A stretch of DNA of 64,000 nucleotides. Origin: Halomonas urumqiensis. Its GTDB lineage: Bacteria; Pseudomonadota; Gammaproteobacteria; Pseudomonadales; Halomonadaceae. Below are positions 9,671-17,285 of the stretch, one piece after another; position 1 is the stretch's first letter, and every line of letters starts with the position of its first letter. The position numbers and the translations under genes were made by a program. The stretch covers positions 62,001 through 126,000 of the forward strand of contig NZ_PYUD01000001.1 of assembly GCF_003028575.1 (NCBI RefSeq), read 5' to 3'. Below the pieces are notes generated by a model that saw nothing but the letters and a program-made list of their open reading frames with translations, ran no database searches and was not told where the DNA came from.

Positions 9671-10060
9671 ATGGACCAGCGCATGAGCTTGATCACTCTG
9701 GGGGTGGACGATCTGTCGCGGGCGCGCCGCTTCTACGAGGAGGGGCTGGGTTGGCGGGTGGGGTTGGCCGTGGAGGATGAGGTGGTGTTCTTCCTGCTCA
9801 ACGGGGTGATCCTCTCGCTCTATTCCCGGGTCGATCTGGCGAAGGACGCTGGCGTGCCGGATTCAGGCGGTGGCTTCACCGGCATCAGCCTGGCCCACAA
9901 TGTGGGCTCCCAGGCCGAGGTGGACAGCGTGCTGAGCGAAGCGGAGCGCGCCGGCGGGCGTATCGTCAAGCCGGCCAGCAAGGCGGAGTGGGGCGGTTAC
10001 TCCGGCTATTTCGCCGACCCCGATGGCCACCTCTGGGAGGTGGCGCACAATCCCTATTGA
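9671..10060 (+). CDS. VOC (glyoxalase/bleomycin-resistance) family protein
   Basis: The 129-aa product starts at ATG 9671 six bases after GGAGGTG. It shows the beta-alpha-beta-beta-beta vicinal oxygen chelate layout: LITLGVDDLSRARRFYEEGLGW at the front, VVFFLLNGVILSLY in the middle and GYSGYFADPDGHLWEVAHNP at the end, with the typical DPDGHLWE motif. Such proteins are metal-binding lyases, dioxygenases or resistance proteins; the substrate cannot be read from the sequence. It is the first normal-GC gene to the right of the accessory segment. The gap 9399-9670 upstream holds no recognisable gene or guaA-like repeat. Confidence 0.9.
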   Translation: MDQRMSLITLGVDDLSRARRFYEEGLGWRVGLAVEDEVVFFLLNGVILSLYSRVDLAKDAGVPDSGGGFTGISLAHNVGSQAEVDSVLSEAERAGGRIVKPASKAEWGGYSGYFADPDGHLWEVAHNPY

Positions 10061-10097
10061 TGGCCAGGGCAATACCTGGCTCGGTTGAGGGCCCCGG

Positions 10098-11096
10098 TTA
10101 CAGCCGCACTAGCATCTTGCCGGTATTGGCGCCTTCGAACAGCGCCAGGAAGGCGTCCGGCGTGCGCTCCAGCCCCTCTTCGACGGTTTCCGTGTAGTCG
10201 ATCTCGCCCCGGGCGACTTGCGGGCCGACCTCTTCCAGGAAGCGCGGATAGTCGGCCCAGTGATCGAAGATGATGAAGCCCTGCATGCGCAGGCGCCGGA
10301 TCAGCAGCATCGCGAGGTTGCTCGGCCCCGGTGTCGGCTGCTCGGCGTTGTAGTGGGCGATCATCCCGCACACGGCGATACGGCCGCCGGTACGCAGGGT
10401 GTTGAGGGCCGCTTCCAGGCAGACGCCGCCGACGTTCTCGTAGTAGACATCGAAGCCATCGGGGCATGCGGCCGTGAGTGCTTCGGTGAGCTCTCGGGTA
10501 TCACGGTCGCGGTAGCTCACCGCCTTGATGCCGTGGGATTCCAGCCACTCGAGTTTCTCGGGTGCCCCGGCGATGCCCACCACGGTGCCACCTCGGGCCT
10601 TGGCCAGTTGAACGGCCAGCGAGCCCACCGCGCCGCTGGCCGCGCTGACCAGCACGTTGTCGCCGTCGCGCATCTCGGCGATCTTGTTCAGCCCGGTCCA
10701 GGCGGTCATGCCCGGCATGCCGAGCACACCGAGGTAGGCCTGTTCGGGGACCTCGATGCTTGGCAGCGGTTCGACCTGGTCACCCGGAAGCTGAGCGATG
10801 TCTCGCCAGCCGCCCATGTGCCGCACCTTGTCGCCCACGGCCAGGCGGGAGTCGCGGGATTCGACCACCTCGCCCACCGCGGCACCTTCCAGCGGCTCGC
10901 CGATGACGAAGGGGTCGACGTAGGTCTTCACCCCGGTCATGCGCCCGCGCATGTAGGGGTCCACCGACAGCCAGGTGTTGCGGATGCGCACCTCGCCCTC
11001 GGCCAGGGCGGGAAGCTCGGTCTCGTGCAACTCGAAGAGCTCGCGGTTCGGCGTGCCCTGGGGAAAGTCGCGGATGGAGAAGTAGCGTGACTGCAT
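10098..11096 (-). CDS. Zinc-independent NADP-dependent MDR oxidoreductase (CurA/leukotriene-B4 dehydrogenase type)
   Basis: The 332-aa product starts at ATG 11096 behind AAGGAG. It matches the NADPH-dependent alkenal/one reductase branch of the MDR superfamily: LSVDPYMRGRM near residue 45, GMPGMTAWTGL near 125 and the nucleotide-binding VSAASGAVGSLAVQLAK near 150-167. The C-terminal PDAFLALFEGANTGKMLV is typical. Catalytic zinc ligands are absent. E. coli CurA (curcumin reductase) is the nearest named relative I recall. It probably reduces activated C=C bonds of aldehydes or ketones; the substrate is unknown. It is monocistronic. Confidence 0.93.
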   Translation of the reverse strand: MQSRYFSIRDFPQGTPNRELFELHETELPALAEGEVRIRNTWLSVDPYMRGRMTGVKTYVDPFVIGEPLEGAAVGEVVESRDSRLAVGDKVRHMGGWRDIAQLPGDQVEPLPSIEVPEQAYLGVLGMPGMTAWTGLNKIAEMRDGDNVLVSAASGAVGSLAVQLAKARGGTVVGIAGAPEKLEWLESHGIKAVSYRDRDTRELTEALTAACPDGFDVYYENVGGVCLEAALNTLRTGGRIAVCGMIAHYNAEQPTPGPSNLAMLLIRRLRMQGFIIFDHWADYPRFLEEVGPQVARGEIDYTETVEEGLERTPDAFLALFEGANTGKMLVRL

Positions 11097-11157
11097 GGTG
11101 TTTCTCCTTCAGATGACGATTAACACGCCAGGGTGGTCGATTTTCTCCATCAATGAA

Positions 11158-11189
11158 ACCGCCACGTGCGGATCACTCCGGGTGGCGGT
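11158..11189 (-). terminator. Hairpin downstream of the 99-aa gene
   Basis: ACCGCCAC (11158-11165) pairs with GTGGCGGT (11182-11189). On the minus strand the stem is followed by TTTC, only a short U-tract. It lies about 50 bases beyond the stop of the gene at 11243-11542 and could end its transcript. The evidence is modest. Confidence 0.4.
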
Positions 11190-11242
11190 GTTGCGTTGTG
11201 GGCTTCCTGGTCCGCGATCGCCGCGGGAAGAGGTGGCTGTGT

Positions 11243-11542
11243 TCAGCCACGCAGCTTGCGGGCGTTGGATTGCGTCTTGGTGCTGTAGGGCTTCAGCGCC
11301 GCCGCGGTGATTCGCGCGGGGTCGGCACCTTGGGCCGCCGCCACTGCCGCTCGCTCGGTCGCGGTGGCGTAAATTGTCGCCTTCTCCATCACCATGCCCA
11401 TGGCTTCTGGGCCGGTCATGGCGCCGCTGGCCATCATCATGGTGCGGCGGTAGATCACTTCAGTGGCAGAAACCATCATCATGTTGTAGGAAGATGCGAC
11501 CTTCATCCATGTGACCATCATGTCCATCGGGTTATTCTTCAT
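11243..11542 (-). CDS. Small Met/Ala-rich conserved protein (phasin- or 'antifreeze'-annotated type)
   Basis: The 99-aa product starts at ATG 11542; GAGGAG lies 12 bases upstream. The N-terminal half is rich in methionine ([18 protein letters not shown], then [18 protein letters not shown]), the C-terminal half in alanine, ending [16 protein letters not shown]. It is entirely helical by composition. Similar small proteins in marine and halophilic proteobacteria are annotated as phasin-like or antifreeze-like on composition alone. Granule or surface binding would fit the amphipathic helices, but this is not shown. No polyhydroxyalkanoate genes are nearby. Confidence 0.65.
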   Translation of the reverse strand: MKNNPMDMMVTWMKVASSYNMMMVSATEVIYRRTMMMASGAMTGPEAMGMVMEKATIYATATERAAVAAAQGADPARITAAALKPYSTKTQSNARKLRG

Positions 11543-11910
11543 TTCGTCTGCTACTCCTCATGGCTTTTACCGTCGGCTTGGTGCTGGTTCATGCTCCCGC
11601 CTCCTGTGGATGGCGGTTATCGCCACCCGAACCTCGCCGTAGGGTCATCGAGAGGCAGGATTGGTTCAAGATAGCGTCAACTACGATCGATGTCGGTGCG
11701 CTGACACACCCTCTTGCCTCACTGACCACTTGGGTATGGCTTGGCATGTCACGCATGCGCTCTTTGAGCTGTTCGATCATTCTGACGGACAATGGCCAGT
11801 TCAATGGCTCCCTGAGGTTGATACCCGGCCTGCACCAGTATTTCATTCCTTGTGTCGGTCGCACGCTGGTGGATGCCTGATACGAGTGGCCCTCACCCCA
11901 TGAGGTGTGC
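11543..11910. other. Intergenic stretch without recognisable gene
   Basis: Frames of about 107-113 codons occur on both strands but lack ribosome-binding sites and recognisable protein pattern, so I read the stretch as noncoding. The part next to 11542 must hold the promoter of the small protein. No clear repeat is seen. Confidence 0.4.
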
Positions 11911-12372
11911 ATGAGACAGTACGATCACAGCACCTGCCCCTGCGGAAGCGGCGAACCGCTCGCCGGTTGCTGCGGGCGCTATCACGCCGGCGAGCCGGCG
12001 CCGACCCCCGAGGCGCTGATGCGCTCGCGCTACAGTGCCTTCGATCTCGAGCTCACCGACTACCTGTTGGCGACCTGGCACCCGAGCACCCGGCCGCCGA
12101 GCCTGGAAGCGGACGCCGCGACCACCTGGAAGCGTCTCGAGGTGCTCGAGAGCGGCGAGGAGGGCGAGCGGGGCTGGGTGCGGTTCCGCGCCACTTTCCG
12201 CGAGGGCAGGCGCTGGTCGGTGCTGGAGGAGTCGTCGCGCTTCGTGCGCGAGGCGGGACGCTGGTGCTATGTCGATGGCAACCCCGCCATCCATCGGCTC
12301 AAGCCCGGCCGCAACGCGCCTTGTCCCTGCGGCAGTGGGCGCAAGTTCAAGGCCTGTTGCGGCCTGGTATGA
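11911..12372 (+). CDS. ychJ: YchJ family SEC-C motif protein
   Basis: The 153-aa product starts at ATG 11911, six bases after GAGGT; an in-frame GTG at 11905 is less likely. It carries a SEC-C-type zinc motif at each end: CPCGSGEPLAGCCGRYH at about 8-24 and CPCGSGRKFKACC at the C-terminus. The middle (ALMRSRYSAFDLELTDYLLATWHPS) is the NTF2-like YchJ core. This is the UPF0225 layout with the usual length of about 150. The motif resembles the SecA C-terminal zinc finger, but the role of YchJ itself is unknown. Confidence 0.92.
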   Translation: MRQYDHSTCPCGSGEPLAGCCGRYHAGEPAPTPEALMRSRYSAFDLELTDYLLATWHPSTRPPSLEADAATTWKRLEVLESGEEGERGWVRFRATFREGRRWSVLEESSRFVREAGRWCYVDGNPAIHRLKPGRNAPCPCGSGRKFKACCGLV

Positions 12373-12403
12373 GGGTTGAGGTTGCGTCGTAGTGTTGTCC
12401 GTA

Positions 12404-12442
12404 GGTTGTCAATTGACAACCATTCGAGATGTGTCCTATTCT
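12404..12442 (+). promoter_or_regulatory. Promoter overlapped by a perfect 18-bp palindrome
   Basis: GGTTGTCAATTGACAACC (12404-12421) is a perfect inverted repeat. Its right half contains a consensus -35 TTGACA (12413-12418), and TATTCT at 12437-12442 (4 of 6 to TATAAT) follows at 18 bp. A repressor bound to the palindrome would block RNA polymerase. The most economical regulator is the HTH protein encoded at 12642-13166 in the same transcript, as in toxin-antitoxin autoregulation. Confidence 0.65.
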
Positions 12443-12460
12443 TTGCTCATGGGGGCTTAG

Positions 12461-12645
12461 ATGCCACGTTCTCGCCATAGTAAAAAGGAAGTCGAAGTAG
12501 CCTTGGTGAATGCCGCTGTGGCGAGTTCTGTATCGTGAGCGTGTGGAGCACGCCGAAGAACCCAGCCAACCATGCCAGGCAGCTACGCCGTGTCGTTGAT
12601 AACTGCACGGGTAGTCCATCCTCTGAGGAGGACGACAAGCCATGA
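12461..12645 (+). pseudogene. Broken small HicA-like toxin-type gene with internal deletion
   Basis: From ATG 12461 the frame reads MPRSRHSKKEVEVALVNAAV and soon stops. A second frame, shifted by two, carries CRCGEFCIVSVWSTPKN and PANHARQLRRVVDNC, ends SSEEDDKP and stops at 12645. From memory, both pieces belong to one family of about 85 aa: the first part is its N-terminus and the second its Cys-rich C-terminus. The middle, which should hold a GW...GGSHAWG segment resembling HicA, is missing. The deletion also shifts frame, so the product is lost. The stop overlaps the start of the next gene (ATGA at 12642-12645), preserving the coupled layout of the intact pair. Confidence 0.7.
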
Positions 12646-13166
12646 TTCACTACGACTTTACTCTGAAATTTGCCGTTCCTGATGTGCTGGACATGGAAAC
12701 GCTGGAAGCCCGTCTTTTCGAGGCAGGCTGTGACGATGCACTTATCGGGCTTGGGCAGAAAGGCCGTCTGGCTCTGGAGTTTTCACGTGAAGCGGCCTCT
12801 GCCCATGAGGCGATCACCAGCGCCATGGCGGATGTGAAGTGCGCCATATCAGAAGCGCGCCTGATCGAAGCCGGTCCTGACTTGGTGGGTGTGACCGATA
12901 TCGCTGAGCTGTTTGAATTCAGCCGCCAGAATATGCGCAAGCTGCTGCAGTCACATTTGGCGACCTTCCCGTTGCCGCTGCATGAAGGGCGAGCCTCACT
13001 CTGGCATCTGGCCGAGGTCCTGGAGTGGTTTGGTACACACCATCACAAGGCGATTGATGAGACGCTGCGTGAGGTAGCCAGAGTCAGCATGCAGGCCAAC
13101 GTCGCTCGCGAGACTCGTCGCTTGCCGCCAGAGGATATCCAGCGCTTCGACGCCCTGGCTTCGTGA
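12642..13166 (+). CDS. HTH DNA-binding protein, partner (antitoxin/regulator-like) of the broken upstream gene
   Basis: The 174-aa product starts at ATG 12642, overlapping the upstream pseudogene stop. Residues 1-80 form an alpha/beta domain (YDFTLKFAVPDVLDMETLE, CDDALIGLGQKGRLALEF). Residues about 85-128 contain a helix-turn-helix of the AlpA/MerR-like type: GVTDIAELFEFSRQNMRKLL, followed by FPLPLHEGRASLWHLAEVLEWF. The family usually stands directly behind the small Cys-rich gene seen here in decayed form. It is likely to bind the 18-bp palindrome at 12404-12421 and repress its own operon. The gene is intact although its partner is broken. Confidence 0.78.
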   Translation: MIHYDFTLKFAVPDVLDMETLEARLFEAGCDDALIGLGQKGRLALEFSREAASAHEAITSAMADVKCAISEARLIEAGPDLVGVTDIAELFEFSRQNMRKLLQSHLATFPLPLHEGRASLWHLAEVLEWFGTHHHKAIDETLREVARVSMQANVARETRRLPPEDIQRFDALAS

Positions 13167-13362
13167 CGGCTCGCGTTCCAGAAAACGGAGTCGCTGCATC
13201 TCTACTCGTGCGTACTGACTGCATTCGCCCTACTATCCTGACGTATCCGCCACGGCCATCCGAGTTGATGTGGCAAGGCAGGGTATCGGGTGTTCACGAG
13301 TAATTAGGCGTTCTCGAACGGCGCCTGGACTGGCTGGGGCGATTCAAACACAGGGAAACGAC

Positions 13363-14331
13363 ATGGCTTCCATTCGCCGTGAACTGGTCGGGTTGATCGA
13401 ACGAGAGGCGATACCGCGCGAGCAGGTGGAGCGCGCCGTTCGGCTCTCCGGGCTGCATCCCACGGGCCGGGCCTGGTCCGTGTTCGTGGATCGATTGCTG
13501 CTGTGGCTGGGCACGCTGGCGCTGGCCTTCGCGGTGTTGTTCTTCATTGCCTACAACTGGGCCGAGATGACCCGCTGGCTGCGCTTCGGGTTGGTGCAAG
13601 TCGCGCTGGTGGCGGCTATCGCGGTCTACTGTTGGGGGGCGAGGCGGCCGGAGGTGGCCCGGGCATCATTGACGGCGGCTTCGCTGCTGCTGGGCGTGCT
13701 GCTGGCGCTGTTCGGCCAGGTGTACCAGACCGGCGCCGACCCCTGGCAGCTGTTCTTCATTTGGGCGGTGTTGATGCTGCCCTGGGTGCTGGTCGCCCGC
13801 TTCGACGTGCTCTGGGTCGCGTGGCTTGGCTTGCTCAATGTGTCACTGGCGCTCTATTTCCGCATCTGGGGAGGGGCATTCGGCCTGTTCGCCAGCGACG
13901 TGGCCGCCCTGTGGGGACTGTTCGTGCTCAATACCCTGGCGCTGGTTGCCTGGGAGTTGGCGGCGCGGCGCTGGTATTGGCTCGCGGCCGGGTGGCCCAC
14001 CCGCCTGCTGGCGCTGGGCGGGGGCATCCCGATCACGCTGCTGGTCATCACGTTCATCTTCAACGAGCGGGCGGACTTCTCTCCGTCGCTGTTGGTGTAT
14101 GCCCTGTGGCTGTTGGCGCTCTACGTCGTCTACCGCCACTGGAAACCGGACCTGTTCATGCTGGCGGGGGGCTGTTTGTCGGCGATTGTCGTGACGACGC
14201 TGTTCCTCGGCAGGCACCTGTTCGGGCAAGCCGAGGCGGCCGGGTTCCTGATGATGTCGCTGGTGGTATTGGGCCTGGGTTCCGCGGCGGTGTTGTGGCT
14301 CAAGCGGCTCCACGTGGAGATGTCGTCATGA
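13363..14331 (+). CDS. DUF2157 family membrane protein
   Basis: The 322-aa product starts at ATG 13363 after AGGGAAA; an upstream frame from 13270 adds an atypical basic leader. A soluble N-terminal part of about 50 residues (IRRELVGLIEREAIPREQVERAVRL) is followed by roughly eight to nine membrane helices, including WLGTLALAFAVLFFIAYNWAEM, a DUF2157 hallmark, and GQVYQTGADPWQLFFIWAVL. It is the first gene of the trio DUF2157, DUF4401 and GDYXXLXY, which travel together in many proteobacteria. Its stop overlaps the next start by 4 bases. The function is unknown; it acts in the inner membrane. Confidence 0.88.
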   Translation: MASIRRELVGLIEREAIPREQVERAVRLSGLHPTGRAWSVFVDRLLLWLGTLALAFAVLFFIAYNWAEMTRWLRFGLVQVALVAAIAVYCWGARRPEVARASLTAASLLLGVLLALFGQVYQTGADPWQLFFIWAVLMLPWVLVARFDVLWVAWLGLLNVSLALYFRIWGGAFGLFASDVAALWGLFVLNTLALVAWELAARRWYWLAAGWPTRLLALGGGIPITLLVITFIFNERADFSPSLLVYALWLLALYVVYRHWKPDLFMLAGGCLSAIVVTTLFLGRHLFGQAEAAGFLMMSLVVLGLGSAAVLWLKRLHVEMSS

Positions 14332-15404
14332 CTCACCCTGCGAGGCGACTGAGATACAGGCTTGGCCGGGCTGGTATCGAGGTGAGCGGCGAGCAAGAGG
14401 CGCCCCCGCTGGAGATGCCCTGGTTCGTGCGCACGCTGCAGGCGTTCTCGGGCTGGTTGGCGGCGCTGTTCCTGCTGGGGTTCATCGCCATGGGCGTGGT
14501 GTTCGTGATCGAGAGCAGCGTCGCCTCCGCGGTGCTGGGTGGTGCGATGATCGCTGGCGCCTATGCGCTCCTGCACCGGGCACCCGGCGACTTTGTCGAA
14601 CACCTGGCCCTGGCCGCGAGCCTAGCGGGACAGTTGCTGGTGGCCTGGGCGCTGGTCTCCGCCCTGGAAGACGCAAATACCCCATTCTGGTGGGGGCTGT
14701 TGGTGCTTCAGGGCTCGCTGGCGCTGGCCATGCCGAGCCTCACCCATCGCACCTTCTCCGCCTTCGCCGCCAGTCTGGCGTTCTATCTGGCCTTGACCGA
14801 AGGCGTCTCGGCGCCGTCGCTGGCCGGCGGCCTGGTGCTGTTGGCGGCCACCGCCCTATGGCTCAACGAGTTTCGCTGGCCGGCCCGTCTGCGGTCCATG
14901 CAGGCCTGGGGCTATGGCCTGCTGCTGGGCCTTTTGGCCATTCAGGCCATGGAAGATTTCGGCCATTCGCTGCTCATCGGGCGCTACCACCTCGGTAGTG
15001 GCCTGGCCTGGCTGGAGCCTTGGGTGGGGGATGCCCTGGGCACGCTGGCGCTGTTGCTGCTGCTTCGGCACGTATTTCAACGCCACACCCGGACAGTCGC
15101 ATCGTCCGCGCGTGCCGCCGCCTATGGCGTCGTGGCCGTGCTGATGCTGGCGTCGCTTCAGGCGCATGGTTTGACCCAAGGGGCCGTGGTGGTTGCGCTG
15201 GGATTCGCCATCGGCAATCGTCTGGTCATGGGGCTCGGCGGAGTACTGCTGCTGCTCTCCATAACGAGCTACTACTACTGGCTCGACGCGACACTGCTGA
15301 TCAAGGCGCTGACGCTGCTCGTTCTCGGCGTGCTGCTGTTGGCGATCCGCTGGGCCTTGCGGCACTGGTGGCGGGCCGGGCGAGGGGAGGACGCGGGCCA
15401 ATGA
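14328..15404 (+). CDS. DUF4401 family membrane protein
   Basis: The 358-aa product starts at ATG 14328 within ATGA shared with the previous stop. After a cytoplasmic start of about 40 residues come about ten hydrophobic segments, for example WLAALFLLGFIAMGVVFVI, LGTLALLLLLRHVF and GLGGVLLLLSITSYYYWLD. The motif SITSYYYWLDATLLIKAL near the C-terminus is characteristic of DUF4401. It is encoded between DUF2157 and a GDYXXLXY protein with 4-base overlaps on both sides, so the three are probably made in fixed ratio and form one membrane complex. The role is unknown. Confidence 0.88.
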   Translation: MTHPARRLRYRLGRAGIEVSGEQEAPPLEMPWFVRTLQAFSGWLAALFLLGFIAMGVVFVIESSVASAVLGGAMIAGAYALLHRAPGDFVEHLALAASLAGQLLVAWALVSALEDANTPFWWGLLVLQGSLALAMPSLTHRTFSAFAASLAFYLALTEGVSAPSLAGGLVLLAATALWLNEFRWPARLRSMQAWGYGLLLGLLAIQAMEDFGHSLLIGRYHLGSGLAWLEPWVGDALGTLALLLLLRHVFQRHTRTVASSARAAAYGVVAVLMLASLQAHGLTQGAVVVALGFAIGNRLVMGLGGVLLLLSITSYYYWLDATLLIKALTLLVLGVLLLAIRWALRHWWRAGRGEDAGQ

Positions 15405-15931
15405 TGCCGGCAAACAGGCTGAACAAGATCGTGGTAGTGGCCGCCATGCTGCTGATTCTGGCGGTGGTCAACTGGGCTATCTGGGCCAAGGAGCGCCACC
15501 TGGCCGAGGGCGAGGTGGTGTATCTGGAACTGGCACCGGTAGACCCGCGTTCATTGATGCAGGGCGACTACATGGCGCTGAACTTCGAGATCGGCAACCG
15601 CATTCGGGGCGCGCTGCACGAAAGGCTCGACGACGAGACCCAGGCCGTCGATGGCCATGTGGTCGTGCGTCTGGACGACCAGCGGATCGCCCATTTTCAG
15701 CGGCTGGGCGCCGGCGAACAGGCACTGAGTGCCGACGAGATGCGCCTGCGCTACCGGCTGCGCAACGGCCAGGTGCGCTTCGCCACCGATGCCTTCTTCT
15801 TTCAGGAGGGTCACGCCGAACGCTATGAGCCCGCTCGCTACGGCCTGTTCCGTGTCAACGAGCGCGGCGAGCCGCTGTTGGTCGCCCTGCACGGCCCCGA
15901 GCTGGAGCCGCTCGGGGAAATGGAGCGTTAA
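15401..15931 (+). CDS. GDYXXLXY domain protein
   Basis: The 176-aa product starts at ATG 15401 (a second ATG follows directly) overlapping the DUF4401 stop. One membrane anchor at residues about 8-28 (KIVVVAAMLLILAVVNWAI) leads to a periplasmic domain. That domain contains the defining motif DPRSLMQGDYMALNFEI near residue 48 and the conserved RYGLFRVNERGEPLLVAL near the end. The family is always found with DUF2157/DUF4401 membrane proteins. No enzymatic residues are obvious. Confidence 0.9.
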   Translation: MMPANRLNKIVVVAAMLLILAVVNWAIWAKERHLAEGEVVYLELAPVDPRSLMQGDYMALNFEIGNRIRGALHERLDDETQAVDGHVVVRLDDQRIAHFQRLGAGEQALSADEMRLRYRLRNGQVRFATDAFFFQEGHAERYEPARYGLFRVNERGEPLLVALHGPELEPLGEMER

Positions 15932-15959
15932 GGGTTTGGCGCCGAAACGAGGAGACCCG

Positions 15960-17171
15960 ATGACCGCCCGACAACCCTTCACCCTGGCAGCCGGCGATGC
16001 CCGCCGTCTGCTGGTGCGCTATCACTTCCAGGCGGCGCCGTTGGAAGCCGTCATCCGTCGTCTGGGCACCATTCAGTTCGATCCCCTGGCGCCGGTGGGC
16101 ACCAATCCGGATCTGGTCCTGCAGGCCCGGGTGCCAGGGTATCGGCAGGGTGACTGGCGGCATGCGGCCTATGAGCGGCGGCTGCTGGTCGATGGCTGGG
16201 ACAAGCAGGCCAGCCTGATCCAGCCCGCTGAGTGGTGGGCCCAGGCGCCGTTTCAGCGCTGGTTCGCCCGGCGCTGGCAAAAGCACGGCGTGGATGTCGA
16301 TGCCCCGGAGGCGCGTGCCCTGGTCGAGCAGGTGGCTCGCCATGGCCCCGCCACCAGCCTCGAGCTTGGCGATCAACGGGCCGACCCCGCCCTGCGCGGT
16401 AGTTGGTACGGGCCCAAGCGTTCGCGGCATCTGCTCAAGGCGTTATGGGATGCCGGGCACTTGATGACCCACCATCGGGTGGGCGGGCGCCACGCCTACG
16501 ACCTGCCCGAGCGCGTGCTGCCACAGGGCATGGGAAAGGGAGAGGCAAGCGCCACGCAAGACGATGCCCTGCAACGGCTGGTGGTACGCCGCGTTCAGGC
16601 CGCCGGCCTGCTGCGTCCCACCGCCGATGCCGCCGTCTGGTCATTGCCCTGTCAGCGCGGCGAAAGAGATCGCATCGCCGCCCGGGCCGTGGCCCAGGGC
16701 GAGTTGGTCGAACTCGATGTGGAAGGCACGCGCTACTGGGCCACGCCTGCGGTCCTCTCGCGGCTGGATGAGGCGCCTGCCCCGACCGGCATCGGGGGCG
16801 TGCGCTTTCTCGCCCCGCTGGATCCGCTGATGTGGGATCGCGGCGGCGTCGCCCGGTTGTTCGGCTTCGATTACGTCTGGGAGGTCTACAAGCCCCAGGA
16901 ACTGCGCCGCTGGGGATACTATGTGCTGCCGGTGATGTGGGGCGAGCGCTTCGTCGCCCGCTTCGATGCCAAGTGCCGACAGGGCACCTTGACCCTGCTG
17001 GCGTGGCACTGGGAACCCGATATCCACCCCGCCAGGCTGCCCGAAGGGCTGGCCGAAGCGCTGCAGCGGGCCGCCAGTGCGTTCGTCGACTACCTTGGCG
17101 CGTCCCGTGTCGTGCTGCCCCGGGGGCTGGGGCGTGAAGCGCGACGCGCCTGGCAGCGGGCGGTGCACTGA
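15960..17171 (+). CDS. YcaQ-family DNA glycosylase (AlkX type)
   Basis: The 403-aa product starts at ATG 15960 after GAGGAGA; a longer overlapping frame is discarded. It is a winged-helix HTH_42 (DUF1006) protein. These glycosylases remove alkylated bases or unhook interstrand crosslinks. The catalytic segment TIQFDPLAPVGTNPDLVLQAR (about residues 37-57, split here) carries Q-hydrophobic-D. That is the AlkX/YcaQ form rather than the Q-hydrophobic-Q of AlkZ. Conserved FLAPLDPLMWDR and FDYVWEVYKP lie in the C-terminal half. It is 28 bp downstream of the DUF2157 trio and probably cotranscribed. Substrate preference is inferred from the motif only. Confidence 0.88.
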   Translation: MTARQPFTLAAGDARRLLVRYHFQAAPLEAVIRRLGTIQFDPLAPVGTNPDLVLQARVPGYRQGDWRHAAYERRLLVDGWDKQASLIQPAEWWAQAPFQRWFARRWQKHGVDVDAPEARALVEQVARHGPATSLELGDQRADPALRGSWYGPKRSRHLLKALWDAGHLMTHHRVGGRHAYDLPERVLPQGMGKGEASATQDDALQRLVVRRVQAAGLLRPTADAAVWSLPCQRGERDRIAARAVAQGELVELDVEGTRYWATPAVLSRLDEAPAPTGIGGVRFLAPLDPLMWDRGGVARLFGFDYVWEVYKPQELRRWGYYVLPVMWGERFVARFDAKCRQGTLTLLAWHWEPDIHPARLPEGLAEALQRAASAFVDYLGASRVVLPRGLGREARRAWQRAVH

Positions 17172-17175
17172 GGGG

Positions 17176-17204
17176 CGGCAAGCTCGCGCCATGATGGCTT
17201 GCCG
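17176..17204. terminator. Hairpin after the AlkX-type gene
   Basis: CGGCAAGC (17176-17183) pairs with GCTTGCCG (17197-17204). No U-tract follows on either strand. It lies between two convergent genes and could act as a weak bidirectional terminator. Confidence 0.35.
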
Positions 17205-17285
17205 GCCATCCCCAAAGAGGGCAGAGCGTTGTCGAACCCTTGCCTGCCCCATTCGTCGAAATCCGTGCAATCTGTCCGGTCAACG

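Noticed and set aside
11560..11912. Frames of about 107 codons on both strands between the small Met-rich gene and ychJ
   Set aside because: Neither has a ribosome-binding site or protein-like pattern, and they overlap each other almost fully.
13503..14327. Long upstream extension of the DUF4401 frame
   Set aside because: It overlaps the DUF2157 gene in another frame. The ATGA at 14328 gives the family-typical start and length.
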